Source: an uncultured Clostridia bacterium (GTDB taxonomy: Bacteria; Bacillota; Clostridia; Oscillospirales; Oscillospiraceae). Taken from it: a stretch of DNA of 64,000 bases. Position numbers and translations under genes: made by a program. A model generated the notes under the pieces. It was not told where the DNA came from, searched no databases, and was given only the letters and a program-made list of their open reading frames with translations. Below, piece after piece: positions 57,447-64,000 of this stretch. The stretch is from assembly GCA_937890525.1 (NCBI GenBank), contig CALADI010000016.1, positions 16,797 through 80,796 of the forward strand, in the 5' to 3' direction. Within the stretch, counting starts at the first letter, position 1, and each line of letters begins with the position of its first letter.

Positions 57447-57974
57447 ATGGATTTTATGGAAATCGCTCAGACGAGACAGAGCTGCCGGGCTTACGATGGG
57501 TCAAGACCCGTGGAGACGGAAAAGCTGGAACGCATCATGGAAGCGGCACGGCTTGCCCCCTCTGCCTGCAATGCACAGCCCTACCACTTCATCGTGTGCC
57601 GGGGGGAGACTGCCGCACAGGTGGCGGCGGCGACCCAAGGGATGGGAATGAACAAATTTGCAAGTCAAGCGCCTGTGATGGTGGTCATTACCGAAGCGCC
57701 TTACAACCGCACCGCCGCAGTGGGGGCAAAGGTGAAGTCCAACGATTACCGCTCCATCGACATCGGTATTGCCACCGCCTATCTCACCGCCGAAGCGGCA
57801 GCGCAGGGCTTGGGAAGCTGCATCCTGGGCTGGTTTGACGACGGCAAGATCCGAAAGATCTGCGGAACCGACGATACCGTTCGGCTGGTGATCGCCTTGG
57901 GCTACGCCAAGGAAGGTGACCCCCTTCGTACAAAGAAGCGTAAGGATGCCGAAGAATTGATTTGCTACCGATAA
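57447..57974 (+). CDS. Nitroreductase-family FMN oxidoreductase
   Basis: This 175-residue protein belongs to the nitroreductase fold, which binds FMN and reduces nitro or quinone compounds with NAD(P)H. It has the TRQSCRAYD N-terminus, the APSACNAQPYHFIV FMN-binding motif (about 36-49) and the AAQGLGSCILGWF segment. Physiological substrate unknown. GGAGG precedes the ATG. It is a single gene converging on the PurF-like gene. Confidence 0.92.
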   Translation: MDFMEIAQTRQSCRAYDGSRPVETEKLERIMEAARLAPSACNAQPYHFIVCRGETAAQVAAATQGMGMNKFASQAPVMVVITEAPYNRTAAVGAKVKSNDYRSIDIGIATAYLTAEAAAQGLGSCILGWFDDGKIRKICGTDDTVRLVIALGYAKEGDPLRTKKRKDAEELICYR

Positions 57975-57978
57975 AAAG

Positions 57979-58011
57979 ACTGCCGGGAAATCCATGAGGT
58001 TTCCCGGCAGT
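57979..58011. terminator. Bidirectional terminator
   Basis: A perfect 12-bp stem (57979-57990 with 58000-58011) is preceded by AAAAAG and followed by TTTC. It serves the nitroreductase and PurF-like genes. Confidence 0.88.
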
Positions 58012-58015
58012 TTTC

Positions 58016-59437
58016 TTATTCTTTTCCTGTCCAGCAGTAGGTGCAGACCTTCTCGGGATCCAGCCCGATGGCTTCCAGCGCACCTTCCAGACTTTGATAG
58101 CCCAGAGAAGCGAAGCCAAACTTCTCACAGATGGCCTTGAGCATACATTGACCACGCTGGGTGTTGGCATCGGCGTACTCATCCAGATGCTTCTGTCCTT
58201 CGTCGCCTTCCAGTTCCTGCACGGTGCTGCGGGTGAGCAGCTCCATTTCGGACTTGGAGCTGGAGAAGTTCAGGAACTTGCACCCATACATGATGGGAGG
58301 GCAGGCCGAACGCATGTGGACTTCCTTAGCACCGCTTTCGTAGAGGAACTCCACGGTCTCCCGAAGCTGAGTGCCCCGGACGATGGAATCGTCCACGAAC
58401 AGCAGCTTCTTGTCCTGGATCAGTTCCGGCACGGGGATCTGCTTCATCTTTGCCACCTGGCTGCGCATGGCAGGGTTAGATGGCATAAAGGAGCGGGGCC
58501 AGGTGGGGGTGTATTTCACAAAGGGACGGGCGAAAGGGGAGTTCCCGGCGTTGGCATAGCCGATGGCATGGGGAATGCCGGAATCCGGCACACCGCACAC
58601 ATAGTCCACATCCTGTGCAAGCCCCCGCTCGGCATCGTGACGGGCCATGATCTCGCCGTTGCGGTAGCGCATCATTTCCACATTGACCCCCTCGTAATTG
58701 GAGTTGGGGTAGCCGTAATAAGTCCAGAGGAAGCCGCAGATCTTCATTTCCTTTCCGGCGGGGGAGAGTACTTGATATCCATCGGCATCGATGCGGACGA
58801 TCTCCTTGGGGCCCAGCTCGTAGCAGTCCTCGTATCCCAGTTTGTGATAGGCAAAGGATTCAAAGGAAACGCAGTGCCCCTGCTCGCTCTTACCCACCAG
58901 CACGGGCAGACGGCCCAGCTTGTCCCGGGCAGCGATGATGTACTCGCTGGTCATAATGAGGATGGTGGCGGAACCCTCAATGAGGGACTGGGCATGGAGG
59001 ATGCCGGAAACCAGATCGTCCGCCTGATTGATCAGGGCAGCCAGCAGTTCGGTGTCATTCACCTTGCCGGAGCTCATGGCCATAAACTGGTGATTGTGGT
59101 CGGAGAAATAGGTCTGGATCAGGCTGTCGGCATTGTTGATGACACCCACACAGCAGATGGCATACAGCCCCAGATGGGAGCGCACCAGCAGAGGCTGGGG
59201 GTCCCGGTCGCTGATGCAGCCCATGCCGATCATGCCCCGGAAATCTTCCATATCTTTCTCAAACTTGGTGCGGAAAGGGGTGTTTTCGATGCTGTGGATC
59301 TGACGCTGGAAGCCTTCGTCCTCGTCATACAGCACCATGCCCGCCCGACGGGTGCCCAAATGGGAGTGATAGTCTACTCCGAAAAAAACATCCATTGCCA
59401 CATCATGCTTGGCAATGGCGCCAAAGAAACCGCCCAT
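58016..59437 (-). CDS. PurF-like amidophosphoribosyltransferase without catalytic cysteine
   Basis: This 473-residue protein has the full amidophosphoribosyltransferase architecture. The PRPP loop is FVDDSIVRGTQ (347-357). The N-terminus is MGGFFG, where all active PurF proteins have a Cys after Met or a propeptide (CGIFG or CGVFG). Other glutaminase residues are changed too: GMGCISDRD replaces the GHVRYST-type Gln-binding loop, and NNAD (101-104) replaces HNGN. Cys386, Cys465 and Cys468 may be part of an iron-sulfur site as in Bacillus. A good AGGAGG lies 8 bases before the ATG, so the start is secure. It may use ammonia, or have a new role. It has its own promoter, away from the pur operon. 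Confidence 0.88.
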   Translation of the reverse strand: MGGFFGAIAKHDVAMDVFFGVDYHSHLGTRRAGMVLYDEDEGFQRQIHSIENTPFRTKFEKDMEDFRGMIGMGCISDRDPQPLLVRSHLGLYAICCVGVINNADSLIQTYFSDHNHQFMAMSSGKVNDTELLAALINQADDLVSGILHAQSLIEGSATILIMTSEYIIAARDKLGRLPVLVGKSEQGHCVSFESFAYHKLGYEDCYELGPKEIVRIDADGYQVLSPAGKEMKICGFLWTYYGYPNSNYEGVNVEMMRYRNGEIMARHDAERGLAQDVDYVCGVPDSGIPHAIGYANAGNSPFARPFVKYTPTWPRSFMPSNPAMRSQVAKMKQIPVPELIQDKKLLFVDDSIVRGTQLRETVEFLYESGAKEVHMRSACPPIMYGCKFLNFSSSKSEMELLTRSTVQELEGDEGQKHLDEYADANTQRGQCMLKAICEKFGFASLGYQSLEGALEAIGLDPEKVCTYCWTGKE

Positions 59438-59502
59438 GAATCATACCTCCTGAAGCCCTTACTCCCCAGCTTAGAAACACTGGGGCAATATATCATAAGA
59501 TT

Positions 59503-59531
59503 ATTTTACTTGCTCTTTGCCGGGATGGCAA
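59503..59531 (-). promoter_or_regulatory. Promoter of the PurF-like gene
   Basis: On the minus strand TTGCCA (59526-59531) and TAAAAT (59503-59508) have a 17-base spacer. A CCCCAG/CTGGGG hairpin (59464-59485) lies in the leader before the gene. Confidence 0.65.
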
Positions 59532-59720
59532 TAGACAAACGGAACAAAAACACCGGGTATTTTCCCGGTAAATACATGAAACTGTATATTTCGGCGACAT
59601 TGTCCGATATAAGAGGTTTTATGGGGAGCGATGTCGAATCCAGGCATCGTGTGCATGGACATCCAACTGAAGCCGGAATGTAAGAAATGTGTAAAGCGGG
59701 GATTTTTGTAGGCATTGGAC
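59532..59720. other. Intergenic region with no supported gene
   Basis: I see a small ACCGGG/CCCGGT hairpin near 59552-59569 and no convincing gene. The region lies between the divergent PurF-like and MFS genes. Confidence 0.4.
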
Positions 59721-59748
59721 TGGACATTTTGCTGGAATCAAGTATAAT
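59721..59748 (+). promoter_or_regulatory. Promoter of the MFS-GDPD genes
   Basis: TGGACA (59721-59726) and TATAAT (59743-59748) are separated by 16 bases. Confidence 0.6.
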
Positions 59749-59789
59749 AGAATGGGTATAAAGCCAAAGAGAAAAACGGGAGGCGCGCT

Positions 59790-61109
59790 ATGAAGCTCAA
59801 CACCAAACGAACCTACCTGATGGGATTTGCATTTTTATCCATCTGTGCCTTTTGGCAAATGTACGACAATCTTGTGCCGCTGATGCTGACCAACACCTTT
59901 CACATTAACGAGGGGCTGTCCGGTCTGATCATGGCGGCGGATAACCTGCTGGCACTGTTCCTGCTCCCTCTATTCGGCGGGATCTCCGATCGGTGCACCA
60001 GCCGCTTGGGCAAAAGACGCCCTTTCATCCTTTTCGGTACATTGGCGACGGTGACGCTGATGATGGGGCTGCCTCTGCTGGCAGACAGCTATCATGCTGC
60101 CCCGTCGGCGGCAAAACTGGGCGGCTTTATCCTGCTGCTGGCGATGCTGCTGTTCGCCATGGGCACTTACCGTTCCCCGGCGGTGGCACTGATGCCGGAT
60201 CTGACCCCCAAACCCCTGCGCTCCAAGGCCAACGCCATCATCAATCTGATGGGGGCTGTGGGCGGTGTGCTGTATTTGCTGATCACCACTTTCCTGTATA
60301 CCACCAAGTCTGATGAATATATCAGCTATCTGCCCCTGTTTGCCATCGTGGGCGGGATCATGCTGGTATGTCTTGTGATTGTGATGGTCTTTGTCAACGA
60401 GCCTAAGCTGGCACAGCAACAGCAAGCCTACGAGAAGGCGCATCCTGAGGACAACCTGATGGAGGTCACAGAGCATGGCGAGCATATGCCCAAGGATGTA
60501 AAGCGCAGCTTGGGATTCCTGCTGCTGTCCATTGCCCTATGGTACATCGCCTACAACGGAATTACGACATGGTTCACGGTGTATGCCCAGAAAATGTGGC
60601 ATATGTCCTTGGGGCAGGCCAACATGTGTCTGACGGTGGCCACTGCCGGTGCCATTGTCAGCTATATTCCTGTGGGGGCCGCCGCCAGCCGGTTTGGCAG
60701 ACGCCGTACCATCCGCTTTGGCACGGTCCTGTTGGCAGGCTCTTTTGCCGCCGGATTCCTGTTCACGCTGCAATCGGATCATTTCTCCCCGATCCTGTTC
60801 GTCTTGTTCCTGCTGGTGGGGCTTGCTTGGGCGGCCATCAATGTGAACAGCCTGCCCATGGTGGTGGAGATGTGCAAGGGGACAGAGGTAGGCAAATTCA
60901 CCGGCCTATACTACACCTTCTCTATGTCCGCTCAGATCATGACCCCGGTGGTGGCGGGCTTCCTGCTGAAGAATGTGGGTTACAAGACCTTGTTCCCCTA
61001 TGCGGCGTTGTTTGCTGCGGCGTCCTTCGTGACCATGGGCATGGTGAAGCACGGCGATCACAAAGTGGAGCGGAAGAAGGGCCTGGAGGCATTTGACATT
61101 GACGATTGA
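59790..61109 (+). CDS. MFS transporter, sugar-type
   Basis: This 439-residue protein has twelve predicted helices. The first loop motif GGISDRCTSRLGKRRPFILFG matches the MFS/SLC45-type sugar symporter pattern, and the second half repeats it as ASRFGRRRTIRFG. The substrate is unknown. It lies 18 bases before a GDPD gene, so it could import a glycerophosphodiester or a sugar, but this is inference. The ATG follows GGAGG. Confidence 0.85.
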   Translation: MKLNTKRTYLMGFAFLSICAFWQMYDNLVPLMLTNTFHINEGLSGLIMAADNLLALFLLPLFGGISDRCTSRLGKRRPFILFGTLATVTLMMGLPLLADSYHAAPSAAKLGGFILLLAMLLFAMGTYRSPAVALMPDLTPKPLRSKANAIINLMGAVGGVLYLLITTFLYTTKSDEYISYLPLFAIVGGIMLVCLVIVMVFVNEPKLAQQQQAYEKAHPEDNLMEVTEHGEHMPKDVKRSLGFLLLSIALWYIAYNGITTWFTVYAQKMWHMSLGQANMCLTVATAGAIVSYIPVGAAASRFGRRRTIRFGTVLLAGSFAAGFLFTLQSDHFSPILFVLFLLVGLAWAAINVNSLPMVVEMCKGTEVGKFTGLYYTFSMSAQIMTPVVAGFLLKNVGYKTLFPYAALFAAASFVTMGMVKHGDHKVERKKGLEAFDIDD

Positions 61110-61127
61110 GAAGGTGCAGAGAAAATC

Positions 61128-61937
61128 ATGAAATGGCTGTTGGTTGCGCTGCCTTTGATCCTTGCGGCGCTGTATGTACTGTCCCTGCGGGGACGGGTGG
61201 GACACCCGGGGCTGGAAAAGCTGCGGGGATGGAATTATGCCCACCGAGGACTCCATGGAAACGGAATCCCCGAAAATTCGCTGGCCGCATTTCAAGCGGC
61301 AGCTGACCATGGATATGGGGCGGAATTTGATGTACATCTTCTGGCAGATGGCGGACTGGGCATCATGCACGATTCTCAGCTGAAGCGCATGACCGGGGCA
61401 GAGGGAAAAATCGAATCCCTCACCACCGGGGAACTGGCGAATTACCATCTGGATGGTACCTCGGAGGTGATCCCCACCCTCCAGCAGGTTTTGGAGATCT
61501 TTGACGGAAAAGCGCCTCTGGTGATCGAGCTGAAAACGGACAACAATGCTGCAGCTCTGTGTCAGCGGGTGTGCCAAGTGCTGGACGATTATCATGGCGT
61601 ATACTGCTTGGAATCCTTTGACCCCCGGTGTGTGCTCTGGCTCAGACGCCACCGCCCGGATCTGATCCGGGGGCAGCTTTCCTACAACTTTCAAGCAGAT
61701 CCCAAGAGTCCGCTGCCCGGGGTCCTCAAGTTCCTGCTGCGGTACAATATGGAGAATTTCTTGACCCTGCCGGATTTTATCGCCTACCAATTTGAGGATC
61801 GGCAGGTTTTGAGCAACCGGCTGTGCAGAAAACTCTGGAAGATCTGCGGTGTCTCGTGGACGCTGAAGAACCGCCAGCAGTATGATACTGCCATAGAAGA
61901 GGATTGGATCCCCATCTTTGAAGGATTTGAACCTTGA
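61128..61937 (+). CDS. Glycerophosphodiester phosphodiesterase
   Basis: GDPD enzymes release sn-glycerol 3-phosphate from glycerophosphodiesters. The 269-residue protein has one N-terminal helix (about 2-20) and a barrel with the catalytic HRG (His39-Arg40), Glu49 in IPENS, the metal pair Glu66/Asp68 in AEFDVHL, and His81 in MHDSQL. The helix probably tethers it to the membrane; which face it works on is not clear. It is co-transcribed with the MFS gene and ends at a terminator. Confidence 0.92.
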   Translation: MKWLLVALPLILAALYVLSLRGRVGHPGLEKLRGWNYAHRGLHGNGIPENSLAAFQAAADHGYGAEFDVHLLADGGLGIMHDSQLKRMTGAEGKIESLTTGELANYHLDGTSEVIPTLQQVLEIFDGKAPLVIELKTDNNAAALCQRVCQVLDDYHGVYCLESFDPRCVLWLRRHRPDLIRGQLSYNFQADPKSPLPGVLKFLLRYNMENFLTLPDFIAYQFEDRQVLSNRLCRKLWKICGVSWTLKNRQQYDTAIEEDWIPIFEGFEP

Positions 61938-61946
61938 ATCCATTCC

Positions 61947-61976
61947 CCCCCCGAAGCGCCGCTTCGGGGGGATTTT
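61947..61976 (+). terminator. Terminator of the GDPD gene
   Basis: An 11-bp stem (61947-61957 with 61961-61971) with a GCC loop is followed by ATTTT. Confidence 0.88.
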
Positions 61977-62042
61977 GCATAAGAACGCCAAAACTGTACA
62001 AACTGATCCCTATAATTGGCTTGGGATCAGGAGGGGTAGATT

Positions 62043-63449
62043 TTGGACAAGGATCGCAAGGAAACGGGGAAAGCTGCTCCCTTTGGCATGCGGGACAAGG
62101 TGGGATATCTGCTGGGAGATCTGGGCAATGACTTCACTTTTCTGCTGTCATCGGGATTTTTGATGAAGTTCTACACCGATGTGATGGGTGTGGACGGATT
62201 TATGGTGGGGTTGGTGATGACTGTAGCCCGGTTCGTGGATGCATTCACTGATGTGGCCATGGGGCGGCTGTGTGACCGCAGCCGGGTGACATCGGCAGGA
62301 AAATTCAAACCATGGCTGAGACGGATGAGCGGCCCGGTGGCGGTGGCATCCTTTCTGATCTACCAGAGCGGTCTGGCCAACAGGAGCATGGGGTTCAAGG
62401 TGGCATGGCTCTTTGTCACATATATTCTGTGGGGTTCGGTGTTCTATACTGCTGTAAACATCCCCTATGGTTCTATGGCATCTTCGGTGTCACCGGATCC
62501 CGGCGACCGGCAGAGCCTGTCCACCTATCGCAGCATGGGCGGTACGCTGGCAGGGGTGATCGTGGGGGCGGGGATCCCCATGGCGGCCTATGACACTCAG
62601 CAGGGGAGAGCGGTGCTGAATGGTTCTCGCTTTACCGCCATTGCCGGGATCTTCTCGGTGCTGGCGGTGGTCTGCTACCTGCTTTGCTACCATCTGACCA
62701 CCGAGCGGGTGCGTCCCCGCAACGATGTTCAAAACAGGGATTCCATTGGATCTATGCTGAAGGATGCTCTCGAAAATCGGGCGCTGATCTCGGTGATCGC
62801 CGCATCTGTGGTGATGCTGCTGGCCCAGCTGACCATGCAGTCCATGGCAAATTATGTCTATCCCAACTACTACGGCAATACTGCTGCCCAGTCTGCATCC
62901 ACCCTTGTGATGCTGGTGGCGATGCTGGCGGCGGCCGCTTGCGCCAAGCCCCTTGCTGCGGCGGTGGGGAAGGCAGAATTGAGCGGGGCGGCGTCCCTTT
63001 TTGCCGGGGCGGTGTGCGTGGTGCTGTTTTTTCTCAGACCCAGCAATGTCTGGGTCTATGTGGGACTCACCACCCTGAGCTGGCTGGGGCTGGGGATCTT
63101 TAACATGGTGTCCTGGGCGCTGATCACCGATGTCATCGACGATCAAGAGGTGCGTACCGGGATCCGGTCTGACGGATCGGTGTATGCCATGTATTCCTTT
63201 GCCAGAAAATTGGGGCAGGCGGGGGCTGCGACGCTCACCGGAGGAATGCTCAGTTTTATCGGCTATTCCCAGTCTACTGCCTTTGATCATGGGGTTCTGG
63301 AGGGGATCTACACCATCTCCACCATCATCCCGGCGGTGGGATTCGGTGCGCTGGGGCTGATCCTCTGGCTGTGGTATCCCCTGCACAAGAAGCAGGTGCA
63401 GGCAAATGTGGCGGCGCTGGCGCAGAGAAATCAAGATAAAGGGGAATAA
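62043..63449 (+). CDS. GPH-family sodium/cation:sugar symporter
   Basis: This 468-residue protein has twelve helices and the glycoside-pentoside-hexuronide family pattern: KVGYLLGDLGNDFTF near the N-terminus, MGRLCDRSRVTSAGKFKPW (about 81-99) and PYGSMASSVSPDPGDRQSLSTYRS (split near 145). Members import beta-glycosides, melibiose or hexuronides. The start is TTG 62043, with AGGAGG 8 bases upstream; no better ATG exists. A TATAAT at 62011-62016 may be its own -10 box. Substrate unknown. Confidence 0.88.
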   Translation: MDKDRKETGKAAPFGMRDKVGYLLGDLGNDFTFLLSSGFLMKFYTDVMGVDGFMVGLVMTVARFVDAFTDVAMGRLCDRSRVTSAGKFKPWLRRMSGPVAVASFLIYQSGLANRSMGFKVAWLFVTYILWGSVFYTAVNIPYGSMASSVSPDPGDRQSLSTYRSMGGTLAGVIVGAGIPMAAYDTQQGRAVLNGSRFTAIAGIFSVLAVVCYLLCYHLTTERVRPRNDVQNRDSIGSMLKDALENRALISVIAASVVMLLAQLTMQSMANYVYPNYYGNTAAQSASTLVMLVAMLAAAACAKPLAAAVGKAELSGAASLFAGAVCVVLFFLRPSNVWVYVGLTTLSWLGLGIFNMVSWALITDVIDDQEVRTGIRSDGSVYAMYSFARKLGQAGAATLTGGMLSFIGYSQSTAFDHGVLEGIYTISTIIPAVGFGALGLILWLWYPLHKKQVQANVAALAQRNQDKGE

Positions 63450-63453
63450 AAAG

Positions 63454-63489
63454 GCGGTATCCGACAAAAGCCGGATACCGCTGTTTCTT
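63454..63489. terminator. Terminator between the symporter and transketolase genes
   Basis: GCGGTATCCG (63454-63463) pairs with CGGATACCGC (63472-63481), then TGTTTCTTTTT. Confidence 0.85.
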
Positions 63490-63503
63490 TTTGTTGTAAG
63501 CAA

Positions 63504-64000
63504 TCAGCCCTTGCAGAAGTCCTGTGCCACTTCCACGATGTGCTCCGCACTGAGCCCGAACTGCTTCAACAGCTCGGGGGCGGGACCGGAGTGACCGAAC
63601 TCGTCGTTGACACCGATGCGGCGCACGGGAGTGGGCATCTTCTCCGACAGCAGAGAGCAGACAGCTTCGCCAAGACCGCCGATGATGGAATGCTCCTCGC
63701 AGGTGATGACCTTGCCGCACTTTCTGGCAGCGGAGAGCACCAGCTCCTCATCCAGAGGCTTGATGGTAGCGATGTTCACCACCATGGCGTTGATGCCCTG
63801 CTGTGCCAAGGTTTCGGCAGCCACGAGGGCTTCGTTGACCATCAGACCGTTGGCAATGATGGCAACATCGGTGCCGTCACGGAGCAGCTCGCCCTTGCCG
63901 ATCTGGAACTGGAAATTCTCCGGATCGTGGAACACGGGCACCGCCAGACGACCGAAGCGCAGGTACACGGGGCCTTCGTACTCGTAAGCGGCCTTAACGG
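63504..64000 (-). CDS. Transketolase C-terminal subunit (partial)
   Basis: This is the 3' end of a gene that continues past the right edge of the window; about 165 residues are visible. It contains the end of the transketolase pyrimidine-binding domain (YEYEGPVYLRFGR) and the whole C-terminal domain with LRDGTDVAIIANGLMVNEAL, TIKPLDEE and DEFGHSGPAPELL. The sequence and short C-terminal domain fit the split transketolase common in Clostridia, where the N-terminal half is a separate gene upstream. That gene lies outside the window, so splitting cannot be confirmed here. Confidence 0.85.
   Translation of the reverse strand, partial: VKAAYEYEGPVYLRFGRLAVPVFHDPENFQFQIGKGELLRDGTDVAIIANGLMVNEALVAAETLAQQGINAMVVNIATIKPLDEELVLSAARKCGKVITCEEHSIIGGLGEAVCSLLSEKMPTPVRRIGVNDEFGHSGPAPELLKQFGLSAEHIVEVAQDFCKG

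Noticed and set aside
58016..59437. An alternative start giving a normal N-terminal Cys in the PurF-like protein
   Set aside because: The ATG a few bases upstream is in another frame, and no in-frame Cys-Gly sequence precedes the start. The Gly is therefore what the sequence shows.
1..64000. CRISPR arrays, prophage, insertion sequences or toxin-antitoxin islands
   Set aside because: No regularly spaced repeats, integrase, transposase, terminal repeats or phage genes were seen.

Overview
The window looks like chromosome from a gut-type member of the Clostridia, most likely Oscillospiraceae; that family placement is inference. The support is fairly high GC, strong GGAGG ribosome sites, Bacillota-type TTGACA/TATAAT promoters, a T-box leader on metG, sporulation genes (spoIID, bofA), a YesM/YesN-LplB-YtcP sugar uptake set, a large clade of PurL, and DnaD/DnaI primosome proteins. 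There is no sign of phage, insertion sequence or CRISPR; the gene content is chromosomal and codon use looks even.

Layout. 1-4165: glycolysis on the minus strand (trmL-pgk-tpiA), an SDR reductase and a small lipoprotein. 4335-5979: thiI-pncC. 6054-18031: a carbohydrate locus. It has a YesM/YesN two-component system facing a binding-protein ABC importer (two permeases and a lipoprotein, no ATPase), followed after a strong terminator by three glycosidases: a GH123-type, a secreted GH16 with two F5/8-type C modules, and a MYORG-like GH31. 18130-21120: a leucine-rich-repeat envelope protein, spoIID and tRNA-Gly. 21238-27480: a tight operon of a divergent type II topoisomerase pair, a YitT membrane protein and a transglutaminase-like lipoprotein. 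27629-27859: secG.

28140-33526 is the most unusual block: FMN-related lipoprotein, ApbE flavin transferase, RnfC, RnfD, RnfG and an unrecognised membrane protein, with no RnfA, RnfE or RnfB in the operon. 33680-38246 holds a divergent histidine kinase/response regulator pair, a membrane protein and a surface-anchored 5'-nucleotidase. A lone EutN/CcmL-type microcompartment vertex protein (38434-38670) precedes the T-box-controlled metG.

41911-51961 is a purine operon (purE-C-M-N-purO-purH'-D-L) behind a ZTP (pfl) riboswitch. It makes IMP with a separate AICAR transformylase and a PurO-type cyclohydrolase instead of bifunctional PurH. A PurF homologue (58016-59437) lies outside the operon and lacks the N-terminal catalytic cysteine and other glutaminase residues. 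The rest holds bofA, dnaD-dnaI-gph-yfbR, a PpiC-type foldase, a nitroreductase, two sugar-type transporters flanking a GDPD phosphodiesterase, and the C-terminal half of a split transketolase running off the window end.
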